Under the pieces are notes generated by a model. The model did not search any database and was not told the origin of the DNA. It saw only the letters and a program-made list of their open reading frames with translations. DNA of 9,009 bases from an uncultured Pseudorhodobacter sp. (lineage in GTDB: Bacteria; Pseudomonadota; Alphaproteobacteria; Rhodobacterales; Rhodobacteraceae). Position numbers and translations under genes: made by a program. Where the stretch lies: contig CAMFIX010000096.1 of assembly GCA_945952425.1 (NCBI GenBank), forward strand, positions 1 to 9,009. Direction: 5' to 3'. Below, piece by piece: positions 1 through 6,924 of this stretch (positions are counted from its first letter, which is position 1; the number at the start of each line of letters is the position of its first letter).

Positions 1-1452
1 CGGGGTCTGCAGGTTCAGCGTCGATTCGCGCCCCGTGTCCAGATAGCTCTTGAACAGCGCCTTGGGGTCATCGGTCTGGCGGCTCAGCAGCACATAGGCC
101 AGGTCGAAGGGCGAGCCGACGCGGATGCAGCCATGGCTGAAGGCGCGCACCTCCTTGGCGAAGAGGGGCTTGGTCGGCGTGTCGTGCAGATAGATGTTCC
201 AGGGGTTCGGGAACATGAACTTGACCTTGCCCAAGGCATTGCCGTCCTCGGGCGGCTGGCGCAAGGCGAAGGGGAAGTTGCCCGGCGTATAGGCCGCGAA
301 ATCCACGGTCGAACGGTCGACCACGCGCCCCGAACGGTCCAGAAGCTGCAGCTGCCCCTGCGCCATCGGGTTCTTCTGGAACTGCGGCAGGTATTCCTTG
401 ACGACGATGGAGCGCGGCACCGACCAGGTCGGGTTGATGACCATGAACTCCATCAGGTCCGAGAATTCCGGGCTCTCGGTGTCATGGCCGACCTTGCCGA
501 TGATGACGCGGGTCTCGAAGGTCACCGCGCCGTCGTCGAAGACGCGCGCCTTGAACTCGGGCTGGTTGACCCAGATGTGACGGCTGCCCAAGGGCGCATT
601 GCCCATCCAGCGCAACCGCTCCATCGCCACGATCACCGATTGCAGCCGGTCCTTGGCGGGCGTGTTCAGCGCCTCGGCCGTCGATTTGCCGACCACGCCA
701 TCGGGGGTGATGCCATGGGCCAGCTGAAAGCGGCTGACGGCCGATTGCAGCTCGGCGTCATAGGCTTCGGTGAAAGAGGCCTCCAGGTAGCCGAGCGCGA
801 TCAGCCGGTCGCGCAAAGCCACCGCGGCCGGGCCGGTAGCGCCGGGCTTCAGCTCGGCGATGTCGGAGGGCATTTCCAGCCCGCGGGCGATGGCATCCTC
901 CAGCCGGAACTTCTCGGCCATCAGCTGGGCATATTCCGGCGCCTGCGGGGCAAGATTGGCCAAAAGCGCCTCCAGCCCGGCTTCGGCGCTGGACAGCGTC
1001 AGGGCGGGGTCGGGCCGGGCAATGTCGCGCTTGATCGTGTCGTCGATCTTGTCGGGGCTCAGCGCGCCCGAGGACAGATCGCGCACGAAGGCGACCAGCG
1101 CCTTGGTCATCTTCGCCTCGATCCGGCCAAGGTCGCCCTCGGTCTGGGCCGAGGCCATGGCCTGGCGCAGGCCATTGGCGTCATAGCGCGGCACGGGCAG
1201 GCCGTGATCGGCGGCGGTGTCGAACGCGGCCAGCGCCAGCGCGCGGCGGTCGGCATCCTGCGGCCCGGTCCACAGGCTTTGATAGCCGCGCCCCTGGTAG
1301 AAATCCTGCGCAGCCGTGAGGTCGCCCAGCTCTTCGGCCAGCGCCTGGGTATAGGCCGAGGGCAGGGTCGCGGCCCGCAGGGGCGCCCCCATGACGGCGA
1401 GGGCCGAAGTCATCGCCCAAAGGGCTGCACGCCGGTTCATCGCAAAGTTCAT
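1..1452 (-). CDS. L,D-transpeptidase, YcbB/LdtD-like (C-terminus beyond window)
   Basis: This is a periplasmic enzyme expected to form 3-3 (mDAP-mDAP) crosslinks in peptidoglycan. I translated 484 codons on the minus strand without a stop; the gene continues past the left edge. Residues 1-28 look like a signal peptide (NRR, then a hydrophobic stretch ending near PLRAA). Residues about 35-200 are helical and resemble the scaffold region of YcbB. Residues about 203-265 form a peptidoglycan-binding type 1 domain (GATGPAAVALRDRL, then DGVVGKSTAEALN). Residues about 290-460 are the YkuD catalytic domain, with His423 in YLHDTP and the signature SHGCIRV at 439-445, so Cys442 is the nucleophile. YcbB-type proteins usually run 540-615 residues, so some tens of residues are probably missing. 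The start at 1452 has a GGGG about 11 nt upstream; the in-frame ATG at 1440 has no Shine-Dalgarno sequence. It is divergent from a DUF882 peptidase gene. Family assignment is firm; crosslink specificity is inferred. Confidence 0.93.
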   Translation of the reverse strand, partial: MNFAMNRRAALWAMTSALAVMGAPLRAATLPSAYTQALAEELGDLTAAQDFYQGRGYQSLWTGPQDADRRALALAAFDTAADHGLPVPRYDANGLRQAMASAQTEGDLGRIEAKMTKALVAFVRDLSSGALSPDKIDDTIKRDIARPDPALTLSSAEAGLEALLANLAPQAPEYAQLMAEKFRLEDAIARGLEMPSDIAELKPGATGPAAVALRDRLIALGYLEASFTEAYDAELQSAVSRFQLAHGITPDGVVGKSTAEALNTPAKDRLQSVIVAMERLRWMGNAPLGSRHIWVNQPEFKARVFDDGAVTFETRVIIGKVGHDTESPEFSDLMEFMVINPTWSVPRSIVVKEYLPQFQKNPMAQGQLQLLDRSGRVVDRSTVDFAAYTPGNFPFALRQPPEDGNALGKVKFMFPNPWNIYLHDTPTKPLFAKEVRAFSHGCIRVGSPFDLAYVLLSRQTDDPKALFKSYLDTGRESTLNLQTP

Positions 1453-1835
1453 CGTTTCAATCCCCGCCCGATTCCTGCCTCTGACCCGCGCGCTTTGCCC
1501 GCGCGCGATGCCTCTTTCCCGAAAGGTAGTCGCTTTCCCGGGCCTTTGCAAACCGCCCCGCCCGCGAAAACCGCTGGAGAATCACGTTTTTCAAGCACGC
1601 CGCCCCACCCGCAAAGTGAAAACCCGTGATGTTTCGAATTGAGGGGGAATTTTCGGCAGAAGCTCGCCCTTGCATTCAGCGATTTTTTGCCTATCGCGGC
1701 CAGACTGGCGGAACCGGGAAGAATTCCGGGTTTGAGCGTGGGGAAAACTATGCCATCAGTGTCTCGCAGCCTTCGCAAGGGGGCGGAAAAAATGCTGCCG
1801 ACCAAGGCGGCTCAGGCGAGATACGGGACAATCTC
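1453..1835. other. Divergent intergenic region between L,D-transpeptidase and DUF882 genes
   Basis: This 383-bp spacer carries the promoters of both flanking genes, but no strong promoter is visible. A weak minus-strand candidate is TTGCAA (1551-1546) with TACCTT (1528-1523), 17 bp apart. A weak plus-strand candidate is TTGCAT (1670-1675) with TATCGC (1692-1697). Two imperfect inverted repeats are present. One has arms at 1581-1592 and 1618-1630 (ATCACG/CGTGAT flanked by T/A runs). The other, 1712-1732, is a 9-bp stem with one mismatch and a GAA loop. Open frames crossing this region lack gene-like content, and I see no convincing gene. Confidence 0.5.
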
Positions 1836-2402
1836 ATGAGCTCTGACAAATCCGTCTTTTCGCGGCGTAGCCTTTTGCGGGTCTTCGCTGCCGGCGCCAT
1901 CGTGGCGGCGCCCACCTACTCCAACGCCTTCAGCCTCCTGCGGGGGGCGGGCGACATCCGCCGGGTCAACATGGTTTCGGGCCGTTCGGGCGAAAGCATC
2001 AACGCGATCTACTGGGTCGATGGGCAGTATATCCCGGAGGTCTGCGCCGAGATCAGCCATTTCATGCGCGACCTGCGCGCGGATCAGGCGATCCAGATGA
2101 ACCCGCACAATTTCGACATCATCGCGGCGACCCATCACCTTCTGGACACGACCGAGCCCTATAACCTGCTCTCCGGCTATCGCACGCCGCAAACCAATGC
2201 GATGCTGCGCTCCGAAAGCCGGGGGGTTGCGAAAAACTCCCTGCACATCAAGGGGATGGCGGCGGATATGCGGCTGAAGTCGCGTTCGGTGCCGCAGATC
2301 CAGCGCGCGGCAGAGGCCTGCGCGGCCGGGGGCGTCGGCCATTACATGCGCTCGAACTTCGTCCATATGGATTGCGGCCCGGTCCGCACCTGGGCAGGCT
2401 GA
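1836..2402 (+). CDS. DUF882 / MepK (YcbK)-like M15 family peptidase, Tat-exported
   Basis: This 188-residue protein belongs to the DUF882/peptidase M15 group. E. coli MepK (YcbK) of this group is a zinc L,D-endopeptidase that cuts 3-3 peptidoglycan crosslinks. The N-terminus has a twin-arginine motif, SRRSLLRVF (residues 9-17), followed by a hydrophobic core and a likely cleavage site near SNA-FS, so export folded through Tat is expected. The M15 motifs are complete: SGYRT (113-117), SLHIKGMAADMRL (135-147) with His137 and Asp144, and FVHMD (175-179) with His177. These would be the three zinc ligands. The reading frame is open from 1626, but the Tat signal and a GGGA about 9 nt upstream select the ATG at 1836. 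It is divergent from an L,D-transpeptidase gene, and E. coli ycbB and ycbK are also neighbours. Substrate specificity is inferred. Confidence 0.9.
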   Translation: MSSDKSVFSRRSLLRVFAAGAIVAAPTYSNAFSLLRGAGDIRRVNMVSGRSGESINAIYWVDGQYIPEVCAEISHFMRDLRADQAIQMNPHNFDIIAATHHLLDTTEPYNLLSGYRTPQTNAMLRSESRGVAKNSLHIKGMAADMRLKSRSVPQIQRAAEACAAGGVGHYMRSNFVHMDCGPVRTWAG

Positions 2403-2407
2403 ACGGG

Positions 2408-2531
2408 CAGTCGGCAGGGCACGGCCTGATCTGACAGCGCACCCGGTGCAGTCGGCAGAGCCAAGCCAACAGTCGGCAGGGCCCAGGTCTCAGAACAAGC
2501 GCAGAGGCTGCAGTCGGCAGCGCCCTTCCCT
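2408..2531 (+). repeat. 62-bp imperfect tandem repeat, two units, four CAGTCGGCAG cores
   Basis: The 10-mer CAGTCGGCAG occurs exactly at 2408-2417, 2449-2458, 2470-2479 and 2511-2520. The spacing is 41, 21 and 41 bp, so the array is two 62-bp units (2408-2469 and 2470-2531) that align without gaps. Besides the cores, AGCGCA (2436-2441 and 2498-2503) is kept in register. By hand I count about 39 matches in 62 positions, so the units are old or only the cores are constrained. It lies just after the DUF882 stop codon and before the terminator. The 9-mer GCAGTCGGC recurs on the minus strand in the ccmB-ccmC gap. Function unknown. Confidence 0.85.
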
Positions 2532-2541
2532 CAAAAGCCCC

Positions 2542-2578
2542 AAGCAAAACCCCGCATCGGCGATGCGGGGTTTTGCTT
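2542..2578. terminator. Bidirectional rho-independent terminator
   Basis: This is a perfect 17-bp inverted repeat with a 3-nt GGC loop (2559-2561). The GC-rich inner stem (CCCCGCATC/GATGCGGGG) is flanked by AAGCAAAA on the left and TTTTGCTT on the right, so transcripts from either strand end in a U-rich arm. It sits between the convergent DUF882 gene and rlmE (stop at 2592) and should terminate both. Confidence 0.9.
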
Positions 2579-2591
2579 TGTGCGGCCCGGT

Positions 2592-3365
2592 TCACTCTTG
2601 CGTGAGCCCGCCCGATTCCGCGTCACGCGCGGCACCCGGATGCTGCCCCCACGCCTCCGGCGCGCCCCGGAACCCCTGGGCCACGACGAATTTCTCCGAC
2701 GAATCGCTGCGGCTCGACGGCGGCTTCACATTGGCGACCTTCTTGAAGGCCTTCTTCAAGACCGTCTGCATCTCGTTCTCGGCCCCGCCCGCCAGAACCT
2801 TGGCGACGAACGTCCCATCCTCCTCCAGCACATCGAAGGCAAAGGCCAGGGCCGCCTCGATCAGCGCCACGATGCGCAGGTGATCCGTCCCCTTGTGCCC
2901 CGAGGCCGCCGCCGCCATGTCGGACATGACCACATCGGCCTTGCCCCCCAGCCATTCCTTGACCTGCGCATCCGCCCCGTCGCTCAGGAAATCCAGCACG
3001 TGGATTTCCGCTCCGGCAATCGGTTCGACCTCCTGCAGGTCCACCCCCAGCACCCGGCCCACCGGCTTGCCCGCCCGCTCGCCCAAGGCATTCACCTTGG
3101 GCACCGCCACCTGGCACCACCCGCCCGGCGCGCAGCCCAGATCGACCACACGGCACCCGGGCTTCAGGAACTGGAACCTTTCGTCCAGCTCCATGATCTT
3201 GAAGGCCGCCCGCCCGCGATAGCCCTCGCGTTTCGCCCGCGCGACATAGGGGTCGTTCAACTGCCGCTCCAGCCAGAGCGTTGACGAGAGCTTGCGCCCC
3301 TTCGCCGTCTTGACCTTGACCCGCAGATCCCGCGTCCCGCGCCCGGATGTGTTCTTTTCTGTCAT
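2592..3365 (-). CDS. rlmE: 23S rRNA (uridine-2'-O-)-methyltransferase RlmE (FtsJ/RrmJ)
   Basis: This cytoplasmic SAM-dependent enzyme methylates the 2'-O of U2552 (E. coli numbering) in the A-loop of 23S rRNA, late in 50S assembly. The 257-residue product has a basic N-terminus, then the SAM-binding motif VVDLGCAPGGW (73-83) and the acidic VLGVDL (105-110). The K-D-K-E catalytic tetrad of the family is complete: Lys56 (RAAFKIMELDE), Asp149 (MSDMA), Lys189 (FVAKVLAGG) and Glu224 (SSEKFVVAQGFR). It is about 48 residues longer than the E. coli enzyme, mainly through the N-terminus and a C-terminal tail after GFRGAPEAWG. The ATG at 3365 overlaps the stop of the upstream Ppx/GppA gene as ATGA. The best Shine-Dalgarno (GGAGG) lies 13 nt upstream, rather far, so translational coupling is likely. 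A longer in-frame start at 3467 lies inside the upstream gene and adds non-conserved sequence. Confidence 0.95.
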   Translation of the reverse strand: MTEKNTSGRGTRDLRVKVKTAKGRKLSSTLWLERQLNDPYVARAKREGYRGRAAFKIMELDERFQFLKPGCRVVDLGCAPGGWCQVAVPKVNALGERAGKPVGRVLGVDLQEVEPIAGAEIHVLDFLSDGADAQVKEWLGGKADVVMSDMAAAASGHKGTDHLRIVALIEAALAFAFDVLEEDGTFVAKVLAGGAENEMQTVLKKAFKKVANVKPPSSRSDSSEKFVVAQGFRGAPEAWGQHPGAARDAESGGLTQE

Positions 3366-4507
3366 AGGAAAGGCCCATCCTCCAAGACGCCATCGGCGCT
3401 CATCTGTGCATACAAAAGCCCCTCGCGAAGCCCCCGATCGGCCACCGACAGCCGATCCGTCGGCCATATCCGCATCAGCGCCTGAAGGATAGCCGCCCCG
3501 GACATGATCAGCGTATGTCGGTCGCGCCCGATGCGCGGATCGGTGCGGCGGCCTTCGGGGCCCAAGGTCAGGTAGTCGCGGATCACCGTGTCGATCTGCT
3601 CGCTGGTCATCACCAGCCCGTCCACCTTGGCCCGGTCATAGCGCCTGAGCCCCAGGTAAGACGCCGCCACGGTGGTGACCGTGCCCGATGTGCCGATGAT
3701 CTGGAACCCGGCCTTGGGCTGCGCCGATTTGGCCGGGTTGAAATTGGCGAGGCTCTCCTCAAAGAACCAACTCATCAGGGCAAACCGCGCGCCGTCATCC
3801 TCGACATCGCCGAACTGGTCCTTCAGCGTCGCCACGCCAAGCGGCACCGAAATCCAATCCACCACCCGCGCATCGCCCAAGCCCTGCCGGTCGAAGCCCT
3901 GCGACAGCCGCATGATGGACCGCGGCCGGTCCTCCGGCGCCACGCCCGACAGGTCGATCCAGACCAGCTCGGTCGATCCCCCGCCGATATCCACGATCAA
4001 CAACTGCTCGCTGTCGCGCCGCACCAAGGGCGCGCAAGAGATCACCGCCAGCCGCGCCTCTTCGACCGCCGGGATGATCTCGATCACCAGCCCGGTTTCG
4101 CGCTTCACCTGGCGGATAAAGTCGCGCGCGTTCTTGGCGCGCCTGCAAGCCTCGGTCGCCACCAGCCGCATCCGCCGCACGCCATGTTTCTCGATCTTGG
4201 ACTGGCAGATGCGCAAGGCCTGGATCGTCCGCCCCATCGAGGCGCGCGACAGCTTGCCCGAGGCCTCCAACCCCGCGCCCAGCTGCACGGTCTTGGAAAA
4301 CGAGTCGATGACAAGAAACTGACTGCCCCGCGGTTGGGCAATCAGCATGCGGCACGAATTCGTCCCCAGATCGACAGCGGCATAAAGCCCCGCGTCCGGG
4401 GGTGGAGGGGCAGACGGCTCCGGCACCGGGGAGCCAGCGGGCGCAATACCCCCCTGCTCGACCTTTGGCCGGTTTGCGCCCCCCCTCCGGGAACGCCTGG
4501 GCGCCAT
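3362..4507 (-). CDS. Ppx/GppA-family phosphatase (exopolyphosphatase/pppGpp phosphohydrolase)
   Basis: The 381-residue product belongs to the ASKHA-fold Ppx/GppA family, which hydrolyses polyphosphate and/or pppGpp. Residues 1-40 are a basic then proline-rich, probably disordered leader. The core follows with DLGTNSCRM (46-54, phosphate loop 1), PAVEEARL (147-154, Glu149/Glu150 covering the catalytic Glu region), DIGGGSTE (173-180, phosphate loop 2), GTSGTVTT (272-279) and a closing VADRGLREGLLYA segment (355-367). It ends after this core and lacks the C-terminal HD-like domain of the roughly 500-residue E. coli enzymes, as in many alphaproteobacterial short forms. I chose the ATG at 4507 because GGAGGG lies 4 nt upstream. 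The in-frame ATG at 4519 overlaps that site and has only a weak GGGG about 11 nt upstream. It is the first gene of a two-gene operon with rlmE (4-nt overlap). Substrate preference cannot be read from sequence. Confidence 0.92.
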   Translation of the reverse strand: MAPRRSRRGGANRPKVEQGGIAPAGSPVPEPSAPPPPDAGLYAAVDLGTNSCRMLIAQPRGSQFLVIDSFSKTVQLGAGLEASGKLSRASMGRTIQALRICQSKIEKHGVRRMRLVATEACRRAKNARDFIRQVKRETGLVIEIIPAVEEARLAVISCAPLVRRDSEQLLIVDIGGGSTELVWIDLSGVAPEDRPRSIMRLSQGFDRQGLGDARVVDWISVPLGVATLKDQFGDVEDDGARFALMSWFFEESLANFNPAKSAQPKAGFQIIGTSGTVTTVAASYLGLRRYDRAKVDGLVMTSEQIDTVIRDYLTLGPEGRRTDPRIGRDRHTLIMSGAAILQALMRIWPTDRLSVADRGLREGLLYAQMSADGVLEDGPFL

Positions 4508-4676
4508 GTCGCCCTCCATCTTCGGTTGTCCCCAACCTAATCGCGAAGCCCGCGCGGCTCAAGGGGCTGCCGTCACCTGCCCGTCGCATAAGCACCGCCT
4601 CATGTCGAAATCCGGCTTTGCCTGTCGCAAATAGGCGCTACACAGGAAGCCGAAGATCAAAGGCGGAATCAGACAC
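4508..4676. promoter_or_regulatory. Divergent promoter region, Ppx/GppA versus one-carbon operon
   Basis: These 169 bp separate two divergently read operons, so both promoters are expected here. A weak plus-strand match is TTGCCT (4618-4623) with TACACA (4639-4644), 15 bp apart, which is short. No clear riboswitch or operator was recognised. The presence of promoters is inferred from gene orientation, not from strong motifs. Confidence 0.35.
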
Positions 4677-4979
4677 ATGCCCGACGTCACCATCGTTTAC
4701 TGGCGCGACATCCCGGCGCAGGTCATCGTCGGCAAAGGCCGCGGCGGATCGAAGGTCAAGCTGACTGAACGGTTCGAACAGGCCATCGACCGCTGCGCGA
4801 TGAAGATCGGGGCACGCGATTCGGATGCTTACCTGGCCGAATGGCGCAAGGCGGCCCCTTACGAGGAACCGGGCGAGCCCGCCGAAATCGCCGCCCGCGT
4901 CGCCGCCCAGATCGAAGCCACCTACGACACCGAGCGGCTGAAGCAGCTCATCAACGCAGAGGGTCGGGCGCAAGCCTGA
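4677..4979 (+). CDS. 'Virulence factor' family small protein in a one-carbon operon
   Basis: The 100-residue product begins MPDVTIVYWRDIPAQVIVGK, which I recognise as the family labelled 'virulence factor' (Virulence_fact) in public annotation. The label says nothing reliable about function. There is no signal peptide, membrane segment or cysteine cluster; one Cys is present at about residue 40. The first half looks like a beta strand followed by a basic GKGRGGSKVK stretch. The second half is charged and helical, with YLAEWRKAAPYEEPGEP in the middle. The start has a GGCGGA about 9 nt upstream. The gene lies 9 nt before the MTHFR gene on the same strand, so the two are very probably co-transcribed. 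A role alongside the MTHFR or the corrinoid methyltransferase (accessory or partner subunit) is inference from context only. Confidence 0.8.
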   Translation: MPDVTIVYWRDIPAQVIVGKGRGGSKVKLTERFEQAIDRCAMKIGARDSDAYLAEWRKAAPYEEPGEPAEIAARVAAQIEATYDTERLKQLINAEGRAQA

Positions 4980-4988
4980 CGTGATCCC

Positions 4989-5903
4989 ATGGCCCTGTTC
5001 AACTTCCGCCGCGAAGCTGCCCCCACAACCGTCGCCCCCGAGGTCGAGGCCTTTCTGAAGGGCTATTCCATCGAGGTCATGCCCCGCACGGCCGAGAAGA
5101 TCGAGGATTTCCGGGCCCTGCTGCCCAAGGGCACCCGCGTCTATATCGCCCATATCGACGGCACGCCCATCGAGGACATGGTGGCCACCGCCAAGCGCAT
5201 CGCGGGCGAGGGCTTCGACGTCATGCCCCACATGCCCGCCCGCATCATCAAGGACAAGGCGACCTTGGCCGACTGGATCGCGCGCTACAAGGGCGAGGCG
5301 GGGGTCCGCCAAGCGCTGCTTCTCGGCGGCGGCATTCCCCAGCCGGTCGGCGATTTCGCCGATTCGATGCAGCTGATCGAGACCGGGCTGTTCGACGGCT
5401 TTGAACGCCTTCATGTCGCCGGTCACCCCGAAGGCAACAAGGACATCGACCCCAACGGCGGCGACGAAGTGGTCATGAAGGCGCTCGCCTGGAAGAACGC
5501 CTGGGCCGCGCGCACCGATGCCAAGGTCGCGATGGCGACGCAATTCTGCTTCGAGGCCGGTCCAGTGATCGAGTGGGCGAACAAGCTGGCCGCGGCGGGC
5601 GTGACGATCCCGGTGCATATCGGCGTGGCAGGGCCTGCGAAACTGCAGACCCTCATCAAATTCGCCATCGCCTGCGGTGTCGGCCCCTCCTTGCGCGTGT
5701 TGCAAAAGCGCGCCATGGACGTGACCAAGCTGCTTCTGCCCTATGAACCCACCGATTTCGTGACCGAATTGGCGATGCACGCCGCCAAGACGCCGAATTT
5801 CAACATCGAACAGGTTCACTTCTTCCCGCTCGGCGGCATCAAGACCAATGCCGAATGGGTCACCAACAACGGCGGCGCCTCGGGCGTCCCGGTTAACGCT
5901 TGA
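4989..5903 (+). CDS. Methylenetetrahydrofolate reductase family protein (divergent MetF)
   Basis: This enzyme is expected to reduce 5,10-methylene-THF to 5-methyl-THF with FAD, feeding the methyltransferase encoded next. The 304-residue length fits a bacterial MTHFR. Segments can be matched in order to E. coli MetF: SIEVMPRT (27-34, with Glu29 equivalent to catalytic Glu28), PHMPAR (80-85), LLGGGIPQP (111-119), VAGHPEGN (143-150), TQFCFEA (184-190, Gln185 like Gln183), PVHIGVAGP (208-216) and HFFPLGG (277-283). The MetF RGD-type segment with Asp120 is replaced by GGG here, so flavin or pterin handling may differ. No strong Shine-Dalgarno is visible; the start lies 9 nt after the previous stop, suggesting coupling. 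The next gene starts 7 nt downstream. Family assignment is good; the electron donor is unknown. Confidence 0.87.
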   Translation: MALFNFRREAAPTTVAPEVEAFLKGYSIEVMPRTAEKIEDFRALLPKGTRVYIAHIDGTPIEDMVATAKRIAGEGFDVMPHMPARIIKDKATLADWIARYKGEAGVRQALLLGGGIPQPVGDFADSMQLIETGLFDGFERLHVAGHPEGNKDIDPNGGDEVVMKALAWKNAWAARTDAKVAMATQFCFEAGPVIEWANKLAAAGVTIPVHIGVAGPAKLQTLIKFAIACGVGPSLRVLQKRAMDVTKLLLPYEPTDFVTELAMHAAKTPNFNIEQVHFFPLGGIKTNAEWVTNNGGASGVPVNA

Positions 5904-5910
5904 GGACCAA

Positions 5911-6909
5911 ATGACCCGCACCGTCATCGAATCGAAGTCGAAAACCGTCATCATCGGCTTTGACGAGCCCTTCTGCGTGATCGGCGAACGCATCAACCCC
6001 ACCGGCCGCAAGAAGCTCGCGCTGGAGCTGGAGGCCGGGAATTTCGAAACCGTCCTGAAAGACGCGCTGGAGCAGGTGGCTTGCGGCGCGACCGTTCTGG
6101 ACGTGAACTCCGGCGCCGTCTTCACCAACAAGATGGCTGAAGATCCCCGCTATGCCGACAACAACTTCGTCGAGCCGCCGCTGATGAAGCAGCTGATCGA
6201 GGTGATCCAGGGCGTGACCGACACGCCCTTGTGCATCGACAGCTCGGTTCCCGCCGCGCTGGAGGCCGGGCTGATGGCCGCCGAGGGCCGTCCGCTGTTG
6301 AACTCGGTGACCGGCGAGGAAGAACGGCTGGAGCGCATCCTGCCGCTGGTCAAGAAATACAATGTGCCGGTCGTGGCGATTTCGAACGACGACACCGGGA
6401 TTTCCCAAGACCCCGACGTGCGCTTTGCGGTGGCGAAAAAGATCGTGGAACGCGCCGCCGATTTCGGCATCCCGGCGCATGACATCGTCGTCGACCCGCT
6501 GGTCATGCCGGTGGGCGCCATGGGGTCTGCCGGCCAGCAGGTCTTTGCACTGGTCCGCCGGTTGCGCGACGAGCTGGGCGTGAACACCACTTGCGGGGCG
6601 TCGAACATCTCCTTCGGCCTGCCGCATCGCCACGGGATCAATGGGGCCTTCCTGCCGATGGCGATCTGCGCGGGCATGACCTCGGCGATCATGAACCCGG
6701 TCCGCCAGCACGAGATGGAGGCGATCCGCGCCGCCAACTTCCTGATGAACCACGATGCCAATGGCGGCGAATGGATCAGGTTCTCCAAGGTCTTGGAGGC
6801 CGTCGAGGGCGGGGCAACCTTCTCCGACGCTTCGGCGGCAGCGGCAATGGCGGCGGCCTCGGGCCGTCGCGGTGGCCGCCGGGCACGCGGCGGCGCGACT
6901 GAAGGCTGA
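5911..6909 (+). CDS. Methyltetrahydrofolate:corrinoid/cobalamin methyltransferase (pterin-binding domain)
   Basis: The 332-residue product is a stand-alone pterin-binding (DHPS-like TIM barrel) methyltransferase that would move the methyl of 5-methyl-THF to the cobalamin of a separate corrinoid protein. Motifs in order are VIGERINPTG (23-32), LDVNSGAV (63-70), PLCIDSS (106-112), NSVTGEEE (131-138), VVAISND (154-160), VVDPL (193-197) and GASNISFGLP (229-238). These match the MeTr domain of MetH and of acetogen AcsE. No homocysteine-binding or B12-binding domain is present. Three-part split methionine synthases are known in Rhodobacteraceae, and this is a good candidate for the folate-binding part. 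The last ~30 residues form an Ala-rich, then Arg/Gly-rich tail (GRRGGRRARGG). The start at 5911 has a GAGGA Shine-Dalgarno (5902-5906) overlapping the MTHFR stop; the in-frame ATG at 5848 lies inside MTHFR and is rejected. Confidence 0.92.
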   Translation: MTRTVIESKSKTVIIGFDEPFCVIGERINPTGRKKLALELEAGNFETVLKDALEQVACGATVLDVNSGAVFTNKMAEDPRYADNNFVEPPLMKQLIEVIQGVTDTPLCIDSSVPAALEAGLMAAEGRPLLNSVTGEEERLERILPLVKKYNVPVVAISNDDTGISQDPDVRFAVAKKIVERAADFGIPAHDIVVDPLVMPVGAMGSAGQQVFALVRRLRDELGVNTTCGASNISFGLPHRHGINGAFLPMAICAGMTSAIMNPVRQHEMEAIRAANFLMNHDANGGEWIRFSKVLEAVEGGATFSDASAAAAMAAASGRRGGRRARGGATEG

Positions 6910-6924
6910 TTAACCCGGGCTTAA

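Noticed and set aside
133..1629. 498-aa open frame on the plus strand
   Set aside because: It is antisense to the L,D-transpeptidase, whose minus-strand frame has complete family motifs (SHGCIRV). The plus-strand product is Arg/Gly/His-rich, typical of GC-rich shadow frames.
1626..1835. Longer start for the DUF882 protein
   Set aside because: The extension would bury the Tat signal about 70 residues inside the protein, and its own sequence is low in conserved features.
2408..2520. Possible CRISPR array from evenly spaced CAGTCGGCAG repeats
   Set aside because: The repeats are only 10 bp, intervals alternate 41/21/41, spacers are themselves partly repeated, and no cas gene is present.
3515..4540. 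341-aa open frame on the plus strand
   Set aside because: It is a shadow of the Ppx/GppA gene, whose nucleotide-binding motifs are intact on the other strand.
4638..6131. 497-aa open frame on the minus strand
   Set aside because: It lies opposite the three one-carbon genes, all with recognisable motifs and ribosome-binding context. Its composition is Gly/His/Arg/Asp-rich and shows no domain.
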